Shown here: positions 7,954 through 17,105 of the stretch, piece after piece
How the letters are laid out: every line of letters begins with the position of its first letter
Numbering within the stretch: the first letter of the stretch is position 1
Assembly (NCBI GenBank): GCA_946185535.1
Contig: CAMHJX010000009.1
Span: forward strand, 52,484 to 116,483
Source: an uncultured Bacteroidales bacterium
GTDB lineage: Bacteria; Bacteroidota; Bacteroidia; Bacteroidales; F082
Reading direction: 5' to 3'
DNA length: 64,000 nucleotides
Position numbers and translations under genes: made by a program
The notes under the pieces: model-generated
Database searches by the model: none
What the model saw: the letters and a program-made list of their open reading frames with translations, nothing else
What the model was told of the DNA's origin: nothing

Positions 7954-10635
7954 TCATCTCGTAACGGAGATCTTCTTCACGACAACACCATGTTCAGTTT
8001 CTATCCTGACGAGGTAAATCCCAGCCTTTTGTCCGCTGAAGTCGTATTCAAATACATCATCTTCGACTTTGCCTTCGTAAATGACTTGGCCAAGTGTATT
8101 GCTTATACTAATATACTTAAAACCCTCAGCTTCAATTTTCACTTGACCGTTGGTCGGATTGGGATAGGCCGAAACTGCGATGTTGTTTCCTTCACCAACC
8201 GCGTTGTTAACAACAAACATCGCCTTGACTAACACATCGAATGGCGGCATGGCAAAGCCATAGGCTGAACTACCGTTGCCGATGGGATAGACTGTTACAG
8301 TTTGTGATGGGTCGTTTACATTACTGACAATAAGCGAAGTCAACATCATGCCCTCATCGGGAGTTACGGTAAGTTGCACTTCTTCCGCTAAGTATGCTGA
8401 ACTGACAGAAGCACTTACAATTCCTCCACTCATATTGTCCTCGTCTATATTGACATTGTGAGGACCACAATCTTCTTCAATGGAATTCACGCAGTTGGCC
8501 CAGACCGAGGCTTCGTATGCCTCTTTGCTGCCACAGCAGACAATGAGATCTGGATAAGTATACATATCAAGGTCGCCATAGGCAATCGTTGGTGGTGTCT
8601 CATTCATAGAAACCACAGTATTGAAATGGCATCCAGCAAAGGCACGGCTTCCTATAGAATCCAACGCACTCCCTAAAACCAATGTGCCGTCGAAACCATC
8701 ATTGCCTTGATAAAAAAAAGCAAAATTATCTATGACAATTACGGAATTAGGTATGATCAAATCCCCTGAAAGATTATAGCAGTCCATGAAGGCTTGCTTC
8801 CCAATTCTTGTCACTGAATTCCCGATTTCTATGGAGGTCAGGTCATAACAATTATAAAACGACATATCACCAATCCTTGTCACTGAATTCCCGATTGTCA
8901 GTTTCCCCGATAAACCAGAACTAGTAAAAGCCCAATCGCCAATTTCCAACACAGAATCAGGCATTTCAATGGATGTAAGGCCTAAAAAACCACGGAAAGC
9001 ATAATCACCAATCTTTGTCACCGAATTTGGAATCACGGTGTTCTGGCATCCTTGTATCAAAATGTTGGTGTTGGTTTCGATGATGGCGTTGCTGTTGTCC
9101 CTTGAATCGTAAACTGGATTGCCCGCTTCTACTGTAATTTGCTCAAGACTGTTGCACCCCTGAAAAACACCCTTTCCAAAAGAAACAACATGGTTTGGGA
9201 TATCAATAGAGGTTAAATTATAACAAGTACTATAAGCATAGTCTTCTATTGTTGTCACGGAAACAGGAAGATTGACAGAAGTCAAGCCACATCCGCAAAA
9301 TGCACCTGCACCGATAGTGGTCACGGTATTGGGGACAACCGTGTTTATGCAACCGGTAACCAAAGTGTTGGTTGTCGTCTCAATGATGGCGTTGCAGTTG
9401 TTTCTGGAGTCGTAAACCGGATTCCCTGATTCAACCGTGATTTGCTCGATGCCATCGCAAAACGAAAAAACATTACCTTCAAGCAAGGTTACGGAATTCG
9501 GGATGATGATGGAAGTCAGACCCCAACAGCCTGAGAAAGCTCCACTACCGATAGTTGCCACTGAGTTGCCGATAGTTAATCCCGTAAGACCCTCACACCA
9601 ATCAAAAGCACCACCACCTATTGTAACAACCGAGTCGGGAATAGTCAAATATCCAGTGAATCCAGCACAACTTTCAAAAGCACCTTCTCCTATCGTAATC
9701 AAAGAGTTGGGAAGGATCAGGTTTCCAGTAAAACCGCACCAGGAAAAAGCATAGTCACCTATTGTCGTTACGGAATTGCCAATAACCAGGTTCGCGGTGA
9801 ATCCCTCGCAAGATCCGAAAGCGCCTTCTCCTATCGTAACCACAGAGTTGGGAATCAACAAGTTACCAGATAACTGATAACATGAAGCAAAGGCATAAAT
9901 CCCTATTGAAGTCACGGAATTGCCGATGGATAGCGAAGTGAAGCCACTACAAGCAAAAAAAGCCTCATCACCTATTGAGGTCACCGAATCGGGAATCACC
10001 AATGCACCGGTGAAATTGTAACAAAAGGCAAATGCTGAATTTCCTATGTTGGTTACCGAATTGGGGATAGTCAGGCTGCCCGTGAAGCCGCTGCAATTAT
10101 AAAAAGTTCCTTCGCCTATTGTAGTCACGGAATTGGGAATAGTCAGGCTACCCGTGAAGCCACAGCAATAATAAAAAGCTCCTTCGCCTATTGTAGTCAC
10201 AGAATTTGGAATAGTCAGGCTGCCCGTGAAGCCGCATTGACAGAATGCGTTTTCGCCAACTGCGGTCACAGAATTGGGGATAGTCAAACTACCAGTCAGA
10301 CCATAGCACTGCCAAAAAGCATGATCTCCAATTTCGGTAACGGCGTAGTCGACACCATTGTGATGAACAAATTCTGGCAATATGATATTTCCGGATGGTT
10401 GAAGGTAACCGCTCCAATACTCCCATCCCCAAGGGCCAAGATCGGGATTACCAGGATAAGTCAATGCCACATGGTGGCTGGTGGCATCAATAATGTTGTA
10501 ATACAAGGTTTGTCCAGAGGGACAAACTGCCTCAAAGTCATACGAGGCATACGCTTTAGTCATCACCACTGCATTCAGCAGAAGAATGGAAAGGGCAATC
10601 ATGACCCTTTTTGATTGTAATCGAATAGTTTTCAT
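7954..10635 (-). CDS. BspA-like leucine-rich-repeat surface protein with T9SS sorting domain
   Basis: This 893-residue secreted protein has a signal peptide, then about 20 LRR_5/BspA-type repeats of 23 residues (units like LTIPNSVTTIGEGAF). A spacer domain around 730-810 contains a VQLTVTPDEGMML strand pattern. The protein ends in a T9SS type A sorting domain (YPNPTNG then GIYLVRIETE). BspA-type proteins bind host or bacterial surfaces, which suggests an adhesion role. Two spacer segments with VYDSR(N/D)N(S/C)NAIIET break the array at two points. Several neighbouring repeats are almost identical at the DNA level (10040-10230), a sign of recent unit duplication. It is divergent from clpC and ends in a strong hairpin. 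Confidence 0.9.
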   Translation of the reverse strand: MKTIRLQSKRVMIALSILLLNAVVMTKAYASYDFEAVCPSGQTLYYNIIDATSHHVALTYPGNPDLGPWGWEYWSGYLQPSGNIILPEFVHHNGVDYAVTEIGDHAFWQCYGLTGSLTIPNSVTAVGENAFCQCGFTGSLTIPNSVTTIGEGAFYYCCGFTGSLTIPNSVTTIGEGTFYNCSGFTGSLTIPNSVTNIGNSAFAFCYNFTGALVIPDSVTSIGDEAFFACSGFTSLSIGNSVTSIGIYAFASCYQLSGNLLIPNSVVTIGEGAFGSCEGFTANLVIGNSVTTIGDYAFSWCGFTGNLILPNSLITIGEGAFESCAGFTGYLTIPDSVVTIGGGAFDWCEGLTGLTIGNSVATIGSGAFSGCWGLTSIIIPNSVTLLEGNVFSFCDGIEQITVESGNPVYDSRNNCNAIIETTTNTLVTGCINTVVPNTVTTIGAGAFCGCGLTSVNLPVSVTTIEDYAYSTCYNLTSIDIPNHVVSFGKGVFQGCNSLEQITVEAGNPVYDSRDNSNAIIETNTNILIQGCQNTVIPNSVTKIGDYAFRGFLGLTSIEMPDSVLEIGDWAFTSSGLSGKLTIGNSVTRIGDMSFYNCYDLTSIEIGNSVTRIGKQAFMDCYNLSGDLIIPNSVIVIDNFAFFYQGNDGFDGTLVLGSALDSIGSRAFAGCHFNTVVSMNETPPTIAYGDLDMYTYPDLIVCCGSKEAYEASVWANCVNSIEEDCGPHNVNIDEDNMSGGIVSASVSSAYLAEEVQLTVTPDEGMMLTSLIVSNVNDPSQTVTVYPIGNGSSAYGFAMPPFDVLVKAMFVVNNAVGEGNNIAVSAYPNPTNGQVKIEAEGFKYISISNTLGQVIYEGKVEDDVFEYDFSGQKAGIYLVRIETEHGVVVKKISVTR

Positions 10636-10979
10636 TTTCTCAGTATTTTTAATTCAACAAATTTTGTTTAATCGATTTTGACTTATAGAGACTATTGGTT
10701 CGTTTATTTAGTCTGAAAACTGCATTTTTTTACAATTGCTTTTATAACTTTATGATTGTTCAATAGTTTATGATGACAAAATTTGGTGTAGCTTTCGTTT
10801 TTCATGATAAAAAAACCGTTAAGCGTTGAAATAAGGCGGTTTTTGTTCATTTTTAAAGAATCTGACTTTGGCAGTGGCGCGGCGCGGTTTTTGTTTGTAC
10901 CTTTGCACTCTGAACGAATCAGACAAGTGAAAAGTTGGGTATTTTATTAAAGTATTGAAAATAAACGAATTGTAATTAT
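10636..10979. other. Intergenic region between divergent LRR and clpC genes
   Basis: A 344-base AT-rich gap. It holds the clpC -7 box (10898-10905) and an 8-base stem AAAAACCG / CGGTTTTT at 10811-10844, which could insulate the two divergent units. I see no small gene and no convincing -7 box for the LRR gene. Confidence 0.6.
10898..10905 (+). promoter_or_regulatory. -7 box of the clpC operon
   Basis: TACCTTTG, 74 bases before the clpC ATG and directly after a GC-rich GGCGCGGCGCGG stretch. The -33 element is unclear. Confidence 0.55.
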
Positions 10980-13559
10980 ATGGATGCAAAATTCTCTCCC
11001 CGCGTTCGTGCCATTTTGTCACTTAGTCATCAAGAAGCACAGCGCTTAGGGAACGCATACGTCGGGTTGGAGCACCTTTTTCTGGGCATGTTGAAGGAAG
11101 GCGGCAGCGCTGCAATCCGTATTTTGGAGAACCTCAACCTGAACATCGAAGTTTTTTCAAAGAAACTGGAAGCCTCGGTGCGTACCGCCAACAGCAACCC
11201 AAACCCGGTTTTGGCATTGCCCTTGACCAAACAAGCGGAGCGCGTGTTGAAGTTCACTTATATCATCGCCAAGGAGTTCCATTCGGAGATTGTACGCTCC
11301 GAGCACCTCATGCTGGCCATCCTGCACGAGAAGAACAACATCATCTCGCAAAACCTCGAGTTTGAAGGCATCAACTACGACAACTTCAAGCAGGAGCTGC
11401 TGCGCTTTACTGCTGAAAACGCCGACCCACAGGAATCGGCACCCGAAGAACAACAAGGCTATGCATCTAGCATTTTTGATGAGGAGGACGACGAGGAAGA
11501 CGACCTGATGAACGACATCCGTCCGCAACAGGAAAAGCCCAAGAAAACCAGCAACATCAAGAGCAAGACGCCCGTGCTGGACAACTTCGGCCGTGACCTC
11601 ACCAAAGCCGCCGAGGAAAACCGCCTCGATCCCATCGTGGGCCGTGAACGCGAGTTGGAACGCATTGCCCAAATCCTCAGCCGCCGCAAGAAAAACAACC
11701 CCATTTTGATTGGCGAACCTGGCGTGGGCAAGTCGGCCATTGCCGAAGGCTTGGCTATACGCATCGTGCAACACCGTGTGCCGCGCACCTTATTCAATAA
11801 GCGAGTGGTCATGCTCGACATCGGCTCCATCGTGGCTGGCACCAAGTACCGCGGCCAGTTCGAGGAACGTATCAAGGCCATACTCAACGAGTTGGAGAAC
11901 AACCGCGACATCATCCTTTTTGTCGATGAAATCCACACTCTCGTTGGCGCAGGCAACGCCAATGGCTCGCTCGATGCCAGCAACATGTTTAAACCTGCCT
12001 TGGCACGTGGCGAGTTGCAGTGCATCGGTTCCACCACCTTGGACGAATACCGCCAGTACATCGAGAAAGACGGTGCCTTGGAGCGCCGCTTCCAGAAGAT
12101 CCTCGTCGAGCCCACCACGCCCGCCGAGACTATCGAGATCCTGAACAATATCAAACCGAGATACGAAGACCATCACCTGGTCACCTATACACCTGAGGCC
12201 ATCGAAGCCTGCGTGAAGCTTACAGACCGTTACCTCAGCGACCGTCACCTTCCCGACAAGGCCATCGATGCCTTGGACGAAGCAGGCGCGCGTGTCCACA
12301 TAAAGAATATTGACGTGCCGAGCGAAATCACCGAGCTAGAACAACGTCTCGAAGCCGTGCGCAAGGACAAGAAAGCCGCCATCGCCGAGCAGAAGTTCGA
12401 AGAGGCGGGCATGTACCGCAACGAAGAGGTGAAGATTATGGCCAAACTTGAGGACGTCAAGAAAGCATGGGAAGACAACGCCGTGGCACATCGCCAACCC
12501 GTGACAGAGCAGAACGTCGCCGAAGTCGTCGCCATGATGACCGGTGTGCCCGTGCAACGCATCGCCAAGAACGAAGGCGACCGCTTGATGCACATGGAGA
12601 CCGAGTTGGCAGGTACTGTCATCGGTCAGGATGAGGCCATCAAGAAGGTGACCCGTGCCATCCGTCGCAACCGCGCCGGGCTGAAAGACCCGAACAAACC
12701 CATCGGCTCGTTCATCTTCCTTGGCCCTACAGGTGTGGGTAAGACCTACCTCGCCAAGGTGCTGGCCAAGTTCCTCTTCGACAGCGAAGACGCCCTCATC
12801 CGCATCGACATGAGCGAATACATGGAGAAGTTCGCCGTGTCGCGCCTCGTGGGAGCGCCTCCAGGATATGTGGGCTACGAAGAAGGTGGACAACTCACCG
12901 AGAAGGTACGCCGCAAGCCCTACTCCATCGTGCTTTTGGATGAAATCGAGAAGGCACACCCCGATGTGTTCAACCTGCTGCTCCAAGTCCTCGACGACGG
13001 CCAGCTGACCGATAGCTTAGGCCGCAAGGTCGACTTCAAGAACACCATCATCATCATGACCTCCAACATCGGCTCGCGCCAGCTGAAGGACTTCGGACAA
13101 GGTGTCGGTTTTGGCACACAGGCCAAACTCAACGCGAAGAACGAGTACTCGCAGAGCGTCATCGACAACGCCTTGAAGCGCACCTTCGCGCCCGAGTTCC
13201 TCAACCGTGTCGACGATGTGGTGATGTTCAATGCCTTGGACAAGAACGACATCCAGAAGATTATCGGCATCGAAATTCGTCAGGTGGTGAAGCGAGTCGA
13301 AGAGATGGGCTACAAGATCGAAATCACCGAGAAAGCTATGGACTTCCTCGCCGAGAAGGGCTGGGACGAACAATATGGCGCCCGTCCGTTGAAACGTGCC
13401 GTCCAAAAGTATGTGGAAGATGTCTTGGCCGAGGCCATCATCTCCGCCAACCTCCATATCGGCGACACTATCAGCATCGACCTTGACGAAAAAGGCGAAG
13501 AGACCATCGTCAACGTCATCCCGAACGAGAAGAAAGTCCTTGAAGAAGCCAAAGTCTGA
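10980..13559 (+). CDS. clpC: ClpC-type AAA+ unfoldase
   Basis: This 859-residue Clp ATPase unfolds substrates for ClpP. It has a double Clp-N domain (1-145), a first AAA+ module with Walker A GEPGVGKS at 245-252, and an M/UVR-like coiled segment (LEAVRKDKKAAIAEQKFEEA). A second AAA+ module carries GPTGVGKT, followed by the D2-small domain. The short UVR-type insertion, in place of a long ClpB middle domain, makes it ClpC and not ClpB. An acidic linker (FDEEDDEEDD) near 156-165 follows the N domain. The gene is first in a three-gene run: its TGA shares one base with the ATG of the CCA enzyme. Confidence 0.93.
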   Translation: MDAKFSPRVRAILSLSHQEAQRLGNAYVGLEHLFLGMLKEGGSAAIRILENLNLNIEVFSKKLEASVRTANSNPNPVLALPLTKQAERVLKFTYIIAKEFHSEIVRSEHLMLAILHEKNNIISQNLEFEGINYDNFKQELLRFTAENADPQESAPEEQQGYASSIFDEEDDEEDDLMNDIRPQQEKPKKTSNIKSKTPVLDNFGRDLTKAAEENRLDPIVGRERELERIAQILSRRKKNNPILIGEPGVGKSAIAEGLAIRIVQHRVPRTLFNKRVVMLDIGSIVAGTKYRGQFEERIKAILNELENNRDIILFVDEIHTLVGAGNANGSLDASNMFKPALARGELQCIGSTTLDEYRQYIEKDGALERRFQKILVEPTTPAETIEILNNIKPRYEDHHLVTYTPEAIEACVKLTDRYLSDRHLPDKAIDALDEAGARVHIKNIDVPSEITELEQRLEAVRKDKKAAIAEQKFEEAGMYRNEEVKIMAKLEDVKKAWEDNAVAHRQPVTEQNVAEVVAMMTGVPVQRIAKNEGDRLMHMETELAGTVIGQDEAIKKVTRAIRRNRAGLKDPNKPIGSFIFLGPTGVGKTYLAKVLAKFLFDSEDALIRIDMSEYMEKFAVSRLVGAPPGYVGYEEGGQLTEKVRRKPYSIVLLDEIEKAHPDVFNLLLQVLDDGQLTDSLGRKVDFKNTIIIMTSNIGSRQLKDFGQGVGFGTQAKLNAKNEYSQSVIDNALKRTFAPEFLNRVDDVVMFNALDKNDIQKIIGIEIRQVVKRVEEMGYKIEITEKAMDFLAEKGWDEQYGARPLKRAVQKYVEDVLAEAIISANLHIGDTISIDLDEKGEETIVNVIPNEKKVLEEAKV

Positions 13560-15034
13560 TGAACTACGACTTCAAGAAACATATCAGCAGCAAGACCTTC
13601 AAGGTGATTGCCTACGCCAGTGCGGAGTTGGGCTACAAGAGCTATGTCATCGGCGGCTATGTGCGCGACATCCTGTTGCGCCGCCCGTCGAACGACATCG
13701 ACGTGGTCACCGTAGGCAGCGGCATCACCCTCGCAAAGAAGGTCGCCTCCCTCCTGCCCGGCCACAAGGAAGCCAAATACTACGGCGCCTTTGGCACGGC
13801 CATGATTCGTTTCGACGGCATGGAAGTGGAGTTTGTGGGCGCGAGGAAAGAGTCCTACGACCGCAACAGCCGCAAGCCCGTGGTGGAAAATGGCACGTTG
13901 GAAGACGACATCAGCCGCCGCGACTTCACCATCAACGCCATGGCACTCAGCCTCAACCCCGAGGACTTCGGCACGCTCATCGACCTTTACGGAGGCATGG
14001 AGGATATGGAAGAGCTCCTGTTGCGAACTCCTTTAGACCCCGACATCACCTATTCCGACGACCCCTTGCGCATGATGCGCGCCGTGCGTTTTGCATCACA
14101 ACTCAAGTTCTACATCGAACCCGATTCGTTCGAGGCCATCAAGCGCAATGCCGAGCGCATCAAAATCGTCTCGATGGAGCGCGTCACGGAAGAGTTGAAC
14201 AAAATCATCCTCTCGCCGAAGCCATCCATTGGATTCAAGTTGTTGGACGAGAGCGGATTGCTGAAACTTATCTTTCCACAACTCTCACAACTGAAAGGCG
14301 TGGAAATCGTACAAGGCAGAGGCCACAAGGACAACTTCCTGCACACCCTTCAAGTTCTTGACCAAGTGGCCGAGAAAAGCAATGACCTCTGGCTGCGCTG
14401 GGCTGCTTTGTTGCACGACATCGCCAAGCCCCAGACCAAACGTTGGGAGGACGGCACGGGCTGGACCTTCCATGGCCATGAGTTCAAAGGCTCCAAGATG
14501 GTGCCGAAGATTTTCGCCGCCATGAAGTTGCCCTTGAACGAGAAGATGAAATATGTGGAGAAACTCGTGTTGCTCCACCTCCGCCCCATCGTCTTGGCTG
14601 AGGATATCGTCACCGACAGTGCCGTTAGAAGGTTGCTTTTTGACGCTGGTGATGACATCGACGACTTGATGCTACTCTGCCATGCTGACATCACTTCGAA
14701 GAACGAAGAGAAAATCAAGAAATACCATCACAACTTTGAAATCGTTCAGGAGAAGCTGAAGGAAATCGAAGCCAAGGACCACCTGCGCAACTGGCAGCCG
14801 CCCATCGACGGCATCGCCATCATGGAGACCTTCGGTATTCCCGAGGGGCGCGAGGTCGGCGTCATCAAGAATGCCATCCGCGAGGCCATCTTGGACGGAG
14901 TGATTGGGAACAACTTTAGCGAGGCGTATGCCTTTATGAAAGAAGAAGGCCAGAAACTCGGTCTCAGCGTGGTGAAGGAAATCCAAGAGCCGATTGTGGT
15001 GGCCAATAATGGGCCGGTGCCGAATAAAATGTGA
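13559..15034 (+). CDS. cca: CCA-adding tRNA nucleotidyltransferase with HD domain
   Basis: This 491-residue class II nucleotidyltransferase adds or repairs the CCA end of tRNA. Visible motifs are GGYVRD (32-37), the catalytic DID (46-48), RRDFTINAMA (about 120-129) and the RMMRAVRFA segment. An HD phosphohydrolase domain (LLHDIAKP about 284) follows, then a helical C-terminus. Start and stop overlap the neighbours: ATG shares a base with the clpC stop, and the miaA start lies one base past its TGA, so translation is likely coupled. A pure poly(A) polymerase role is less likely given the HD domain and the context with miaA. Confidence 0.9.
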   Translation: MNYDFKKHISSKTFKVIAYASAELGYKSYVIGGYVRDILLRRPSNDIDVVTVGSGITLAKKVASLLPGHKEAKYYGAFGTAMIRFDGMEVEFVGARKESYDRNSRKPVVENGTLEDDISRRDFTINAMALSLNPEDFGTLIDLYGGMEDMEELLLRTPLDPDITYSDDPLRMMRAVRFASQLKFYIEPDSFEAIKRNAERIKIVSMERVTEELNKIILSPKPSIGFKLLDESGLLKLIFPQLSQLKGVEIVQGRGHKDNFLHTLQVLDQVAEKSNDLWLRWAALLHDIAKPQTKRWEDGTGWTFHGHEFKGSKMVPKIFAAMKLPLNEKMKYVEKLVLLHLRPIVLAEDIVTDSAVRRLLFDAGDDIDDLMLLCHADITSKNEEKIKKYHHNFEIVQEKLKEIEAKDHLRNWQPPIDGIAIMETFGIPEGREVGVIKNAIREAILDGVIGNNFSEAYAFMKEEGQKLGLSVVKEIQEPIVVANNGPVPNKM

Positions 15035-15035
15035 A

Positions 15036-16046
15036 ATGGATAATGGCATAAACCATATAAATCGGCCCTTCGACGAGCTCAGGGACCTTGGCCTTATGAA
15101 AAGCGAAGGGTTCCTGAGCCTGTCGAAGGGCCCGTACCCTACTAATAAGAAAACCTTAGTCGTCATCGCTGGCCCCACTGCCTCGGGCAAGACCGCTTTC
15201 GCCATCGAATTGGCCAAAGCCTTGAACACCGTCAACCTCTCCGCCGACAGCCGACAGTTTTACAAGGAAATGAGCATCGGAACAGCTGCACCCACCGAGG
15301 AAGAACTGATTCAAGTCAAACATTACTTCGTGCACCACATCAGCATCGAGGACAAATACGATGTCGCCGACTATGAGCGTGATGTATTACAACTTTTGAA
15401 TGAGCTCTTCAAGGCCCATGATACCGTCGTCATGACGGGTGGCTCCGGTCTCTTCATCGATGCGGTTTGCAACGGCATCGACGTCATGCCTGACGTGGAT
15501 CCCGAAATCAGGGAAAAGGCGCAAAAACTGTTGGACGAAGGCGGCTTGAAAGTCTTGCAAGACGAAGTGCTGCGCCTTGACCCTGAATATTATGCCACTG
15601 TCGACCAACAGAACCCTCGCCGCCTGCAACGAGCTTTGGAAGTCTGTTACCAGACGGGACAGCCTTTCTCCTCCTTCCGCAGCGGCAATACCATCCAGCG
15701 CGACTTCGAGATAAAGAAATACGCTCTGCTTTGGGACCGCCAAGCCCTCATAGAGCGCATCGACAAGCGTGTCGACATGATGATGGAGCAAGGCCTTTTG
15801 GAAGAAGCCAAAGCCTTGTATCCCAAACGGCATTTGAATGCTTTGAACACGGTCGGCTACAAGGAACTCTTCGCCTATTTCCACGGGCAATGCACCCTTG
15901 AAGAAGCCGTGGAACAAATCAAGATCCACACGCGGCAGTATGCCAAACGGCAGATGACCTGGTTGAGAAAAGATAACAGCTATAGCTGGATTATGCCGGA
16001 AGACTTTGATAATACTTTATCAGCCCTTCAGCAGGCGCTTGCATGA
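15036..16046 (+). CDS. miaA: tRNA dimethylallyltransferase
   Basis: MiaA transfers a dimethylallyl group to A37 of tRNAs reading UNN codons. The P-loop GPTASGKT, the DSRQFY segment and GGSGLFIDAV are present, and the length fits the family. The start is uncertain. An ATG at 15036 lies one base after the cca stop and gives 336 residues. A second ATG at 15096 sits in the loop of an inverted pair of CTTCGACAGGCTCAGG repeats. The first 40 residues (RPFDELRDLG, EGFLSLSKGP) are encoded by those repeats and are not part of the enzyme fold, which begins at KKTLVVIAG. The 3' end overlaps the opposite gene by 56 bases. Confidence 0.92.
   Translation: MDNGINHINRPFDELRDLGLMKSEGFLSLSKGPYPTNKKTLVVIAGPTASGKTAFAIELAKALNTVNLSADSRQFYKEMSIGTAAPTEEELIQVKHYFVHHISIEDKYDVADYERDVLQLLNELFKAHDTVVMTGGSGLFIDAVCNGIDVMPDVDPEIREKAQKLLDEGGLKVLQDEVLRLDPEYYATVDQQNPRRLQRALEVCYQTGQPFSSFRSGNTIQRDFEIKKYALLWDRQALIERIDKRVDMMMEQGLLEEAKALYPKRHLNALNTVGYKELFAYFHGQCTLEEAVEQIKIHTRQYAKRQMTWLRKDNSYSWIMPEDFDNTLSALQQALA
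15062..15134. repeat. Inverted pair of CTTCGACAGGCTCAGG repeats at the miaA start
   Basis: CGGCCCTTCGACGAGCTCAGG (to 15083) faces CCTGAGCCTGTCGAAGGGCC (15114-15133). The arms can form a stem of about 25 bases with a 20-base loop that contains the ATG at 15096. The repeat is in frame with miaA. Confidence 0.85.
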
Positions 16047-16830
16047 TTTCGCCCGAGGCAAGACCATAATCGGCAAGGCTTTCTTTCAGGATGTCTTGGA
16101 AATGGAAAGCAACCGATCCAATGAAACTAATCTTCAATGATTTACAAGCTTCATATCGGAGAACAAAGGCCTCAATGAAGGCTTTGAAACATCCTTTCAC
16201 CAAACCTTTGATGAAAGGATGTGACTGGTTTTCTCCAGCAAATCTGGCAAAGGAGGCCAAATACTTTGAAGGTTGTCCCTCACGATACAACCGTTGAATG
16301 AAATCCTTCAATACCAAATGATATTCCGCATCGAATTTTATCCGCAAATCTTCAGGCATGAAACCATAGAAATAGGCCCTCACCACTTCCCTGCCGATGT
16401 GCATGCCACTGCCTTCGTCGCCGACAAGATAGCCTAAGGAAACAGCTTTTTCGATGATGCTTTCACCATCGTAAAAACAAGAATTCGAACCCGTTCCAAG
16501 GATACAAGCGACGCCTCTTTCATGACCTAAGACGGCATGACAAGCTGCCATCAAGTCATGAGTGACATGGATGTCGGCATCAGGAAATTGGTTTTGGAAC
16601 ACTTCTTTGATGGTTTGGCAATTCTGTTCGTTGCCACAACCCGTGCCGTAATAATGAATGGAATGAATGTTGCCGTTGGGTAGAGACGCTACGCGGCATG
16701 TCTCTACAAGGTCTTGTATGGGAGAATAATTCGGGTTGAAGCCCTTGGTCACAAAATGTGCTTTGACCTCATGGCCATCCATGAGAATCCATCCCATTTT
16801 GGTAGAGCCGGCATCGATGATCAATCTCAT
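15991..16830 (-). CDS. BadF/BadG-type sugar kinase-like ATPase (GlcNAc kinase-like)
   Basis: This 279-residue actin-fold ATPase has the phosphate-1 loop DAGSTKMGW near the start, a central ACILGTGSNSCFYDG phosphate-2 type loop, and GDEGSGMHIG. These are features of the BadF/BadG/BcrA family as seen in N-acetylglucosamine kinase. The length and motifs favour an amino-sugar kinase over a benzoyl-CoA reductase activator, which would need a [4Fe-4S] site not seen here. Residues about 42-54 (LVETCRVASLPNG) are encoded by a GTAGAGACG palindrome inserted in frame between the N-terminal beta-strands. It converges on miaA with a 56-base tail overlap. Confidence 0.8.
   Translation of the reverse strand: MRLIIDAGSTKMGWILMDGHEVKAHFVTKGFNPNYSPIQDLVETCRVASLPNGNIHSIHYYGTGCGNEQNCQTIKEVFQNQFPDADIHVTHDLMAACHAVLGHERGVACILGTGSNSCFYDGESIIEKAVSLGYLVGDEGSGMHIGREVVRAYFYGFMPEDLRIKFDAEYHLVLKDFIQRLYREGQPSKYLASFARFAGENQSHPFIKGLVKGCFKAFIEAFVLRYEACKSLKISFIGSVAFHFQDILKESLADYGLASGEIMQAPAEGLIKYYQSLPA
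16678..16711. repeat. GTAGAGACG palindrome inside the BadF-type gene
   Basis: GGTAGAGACGCTACGCGGCA followed by TGTCTCTACAAGG is an inverted repeat of the family also found at 21001, 56779, 56829, 56952 and 62886. It is translated in frame as LVETCRVASLP. Confidence 0.85.
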
Positions 16831-17069
16831 TCGCTTATGATTAAATTATAGGGAATGACAATTCTTCCACCTAAATCCCTCATTGCGGTTCCACATCGTG
16901 GAATGAGGTGACCCGCAATCCCCAAACGTGAAAGACTCGTCTTCGCGCTTGAGGGATGGCGGATATTCCTCCGCCATGAGGGTAAAGGCTTATGTTTGTC
17001 TTTCCCATATTATTTTGTGCAAAATTAGTCATAATACACAAATAACGCATCAACAATCGCTTTTTTTAA

Positions 17070-17077
17070 TAGTTTTG
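17070..17077 (+). promoter_or_regulatory. -7 box of speA
   Basis: TAGTTTTG, 28 bases before the ATG at 17106. This would give a leader of about 20 nucleotides. A GGCGGA..TCCGCC hairpin lies about 100 bases upstream. Confidence 0.6.
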
Positions 17078-17105
17078 CAGCCCAAAACCAATAATACAAA
17101 GCGAA

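Noticed and set aside
10811-10844. Terminator AAAAACCG/CGGTTTTT
   Set aside because: It lies between divergent promoters, so there is no transcript for it to end; kept only as a hairpin within the intergenic entry.
13396-14361. Open + frame of 321 codons overlapping clpC and cca
   Set aside because: Arg/His/Pro-rich out-of-frame reading of two well-defined genes.
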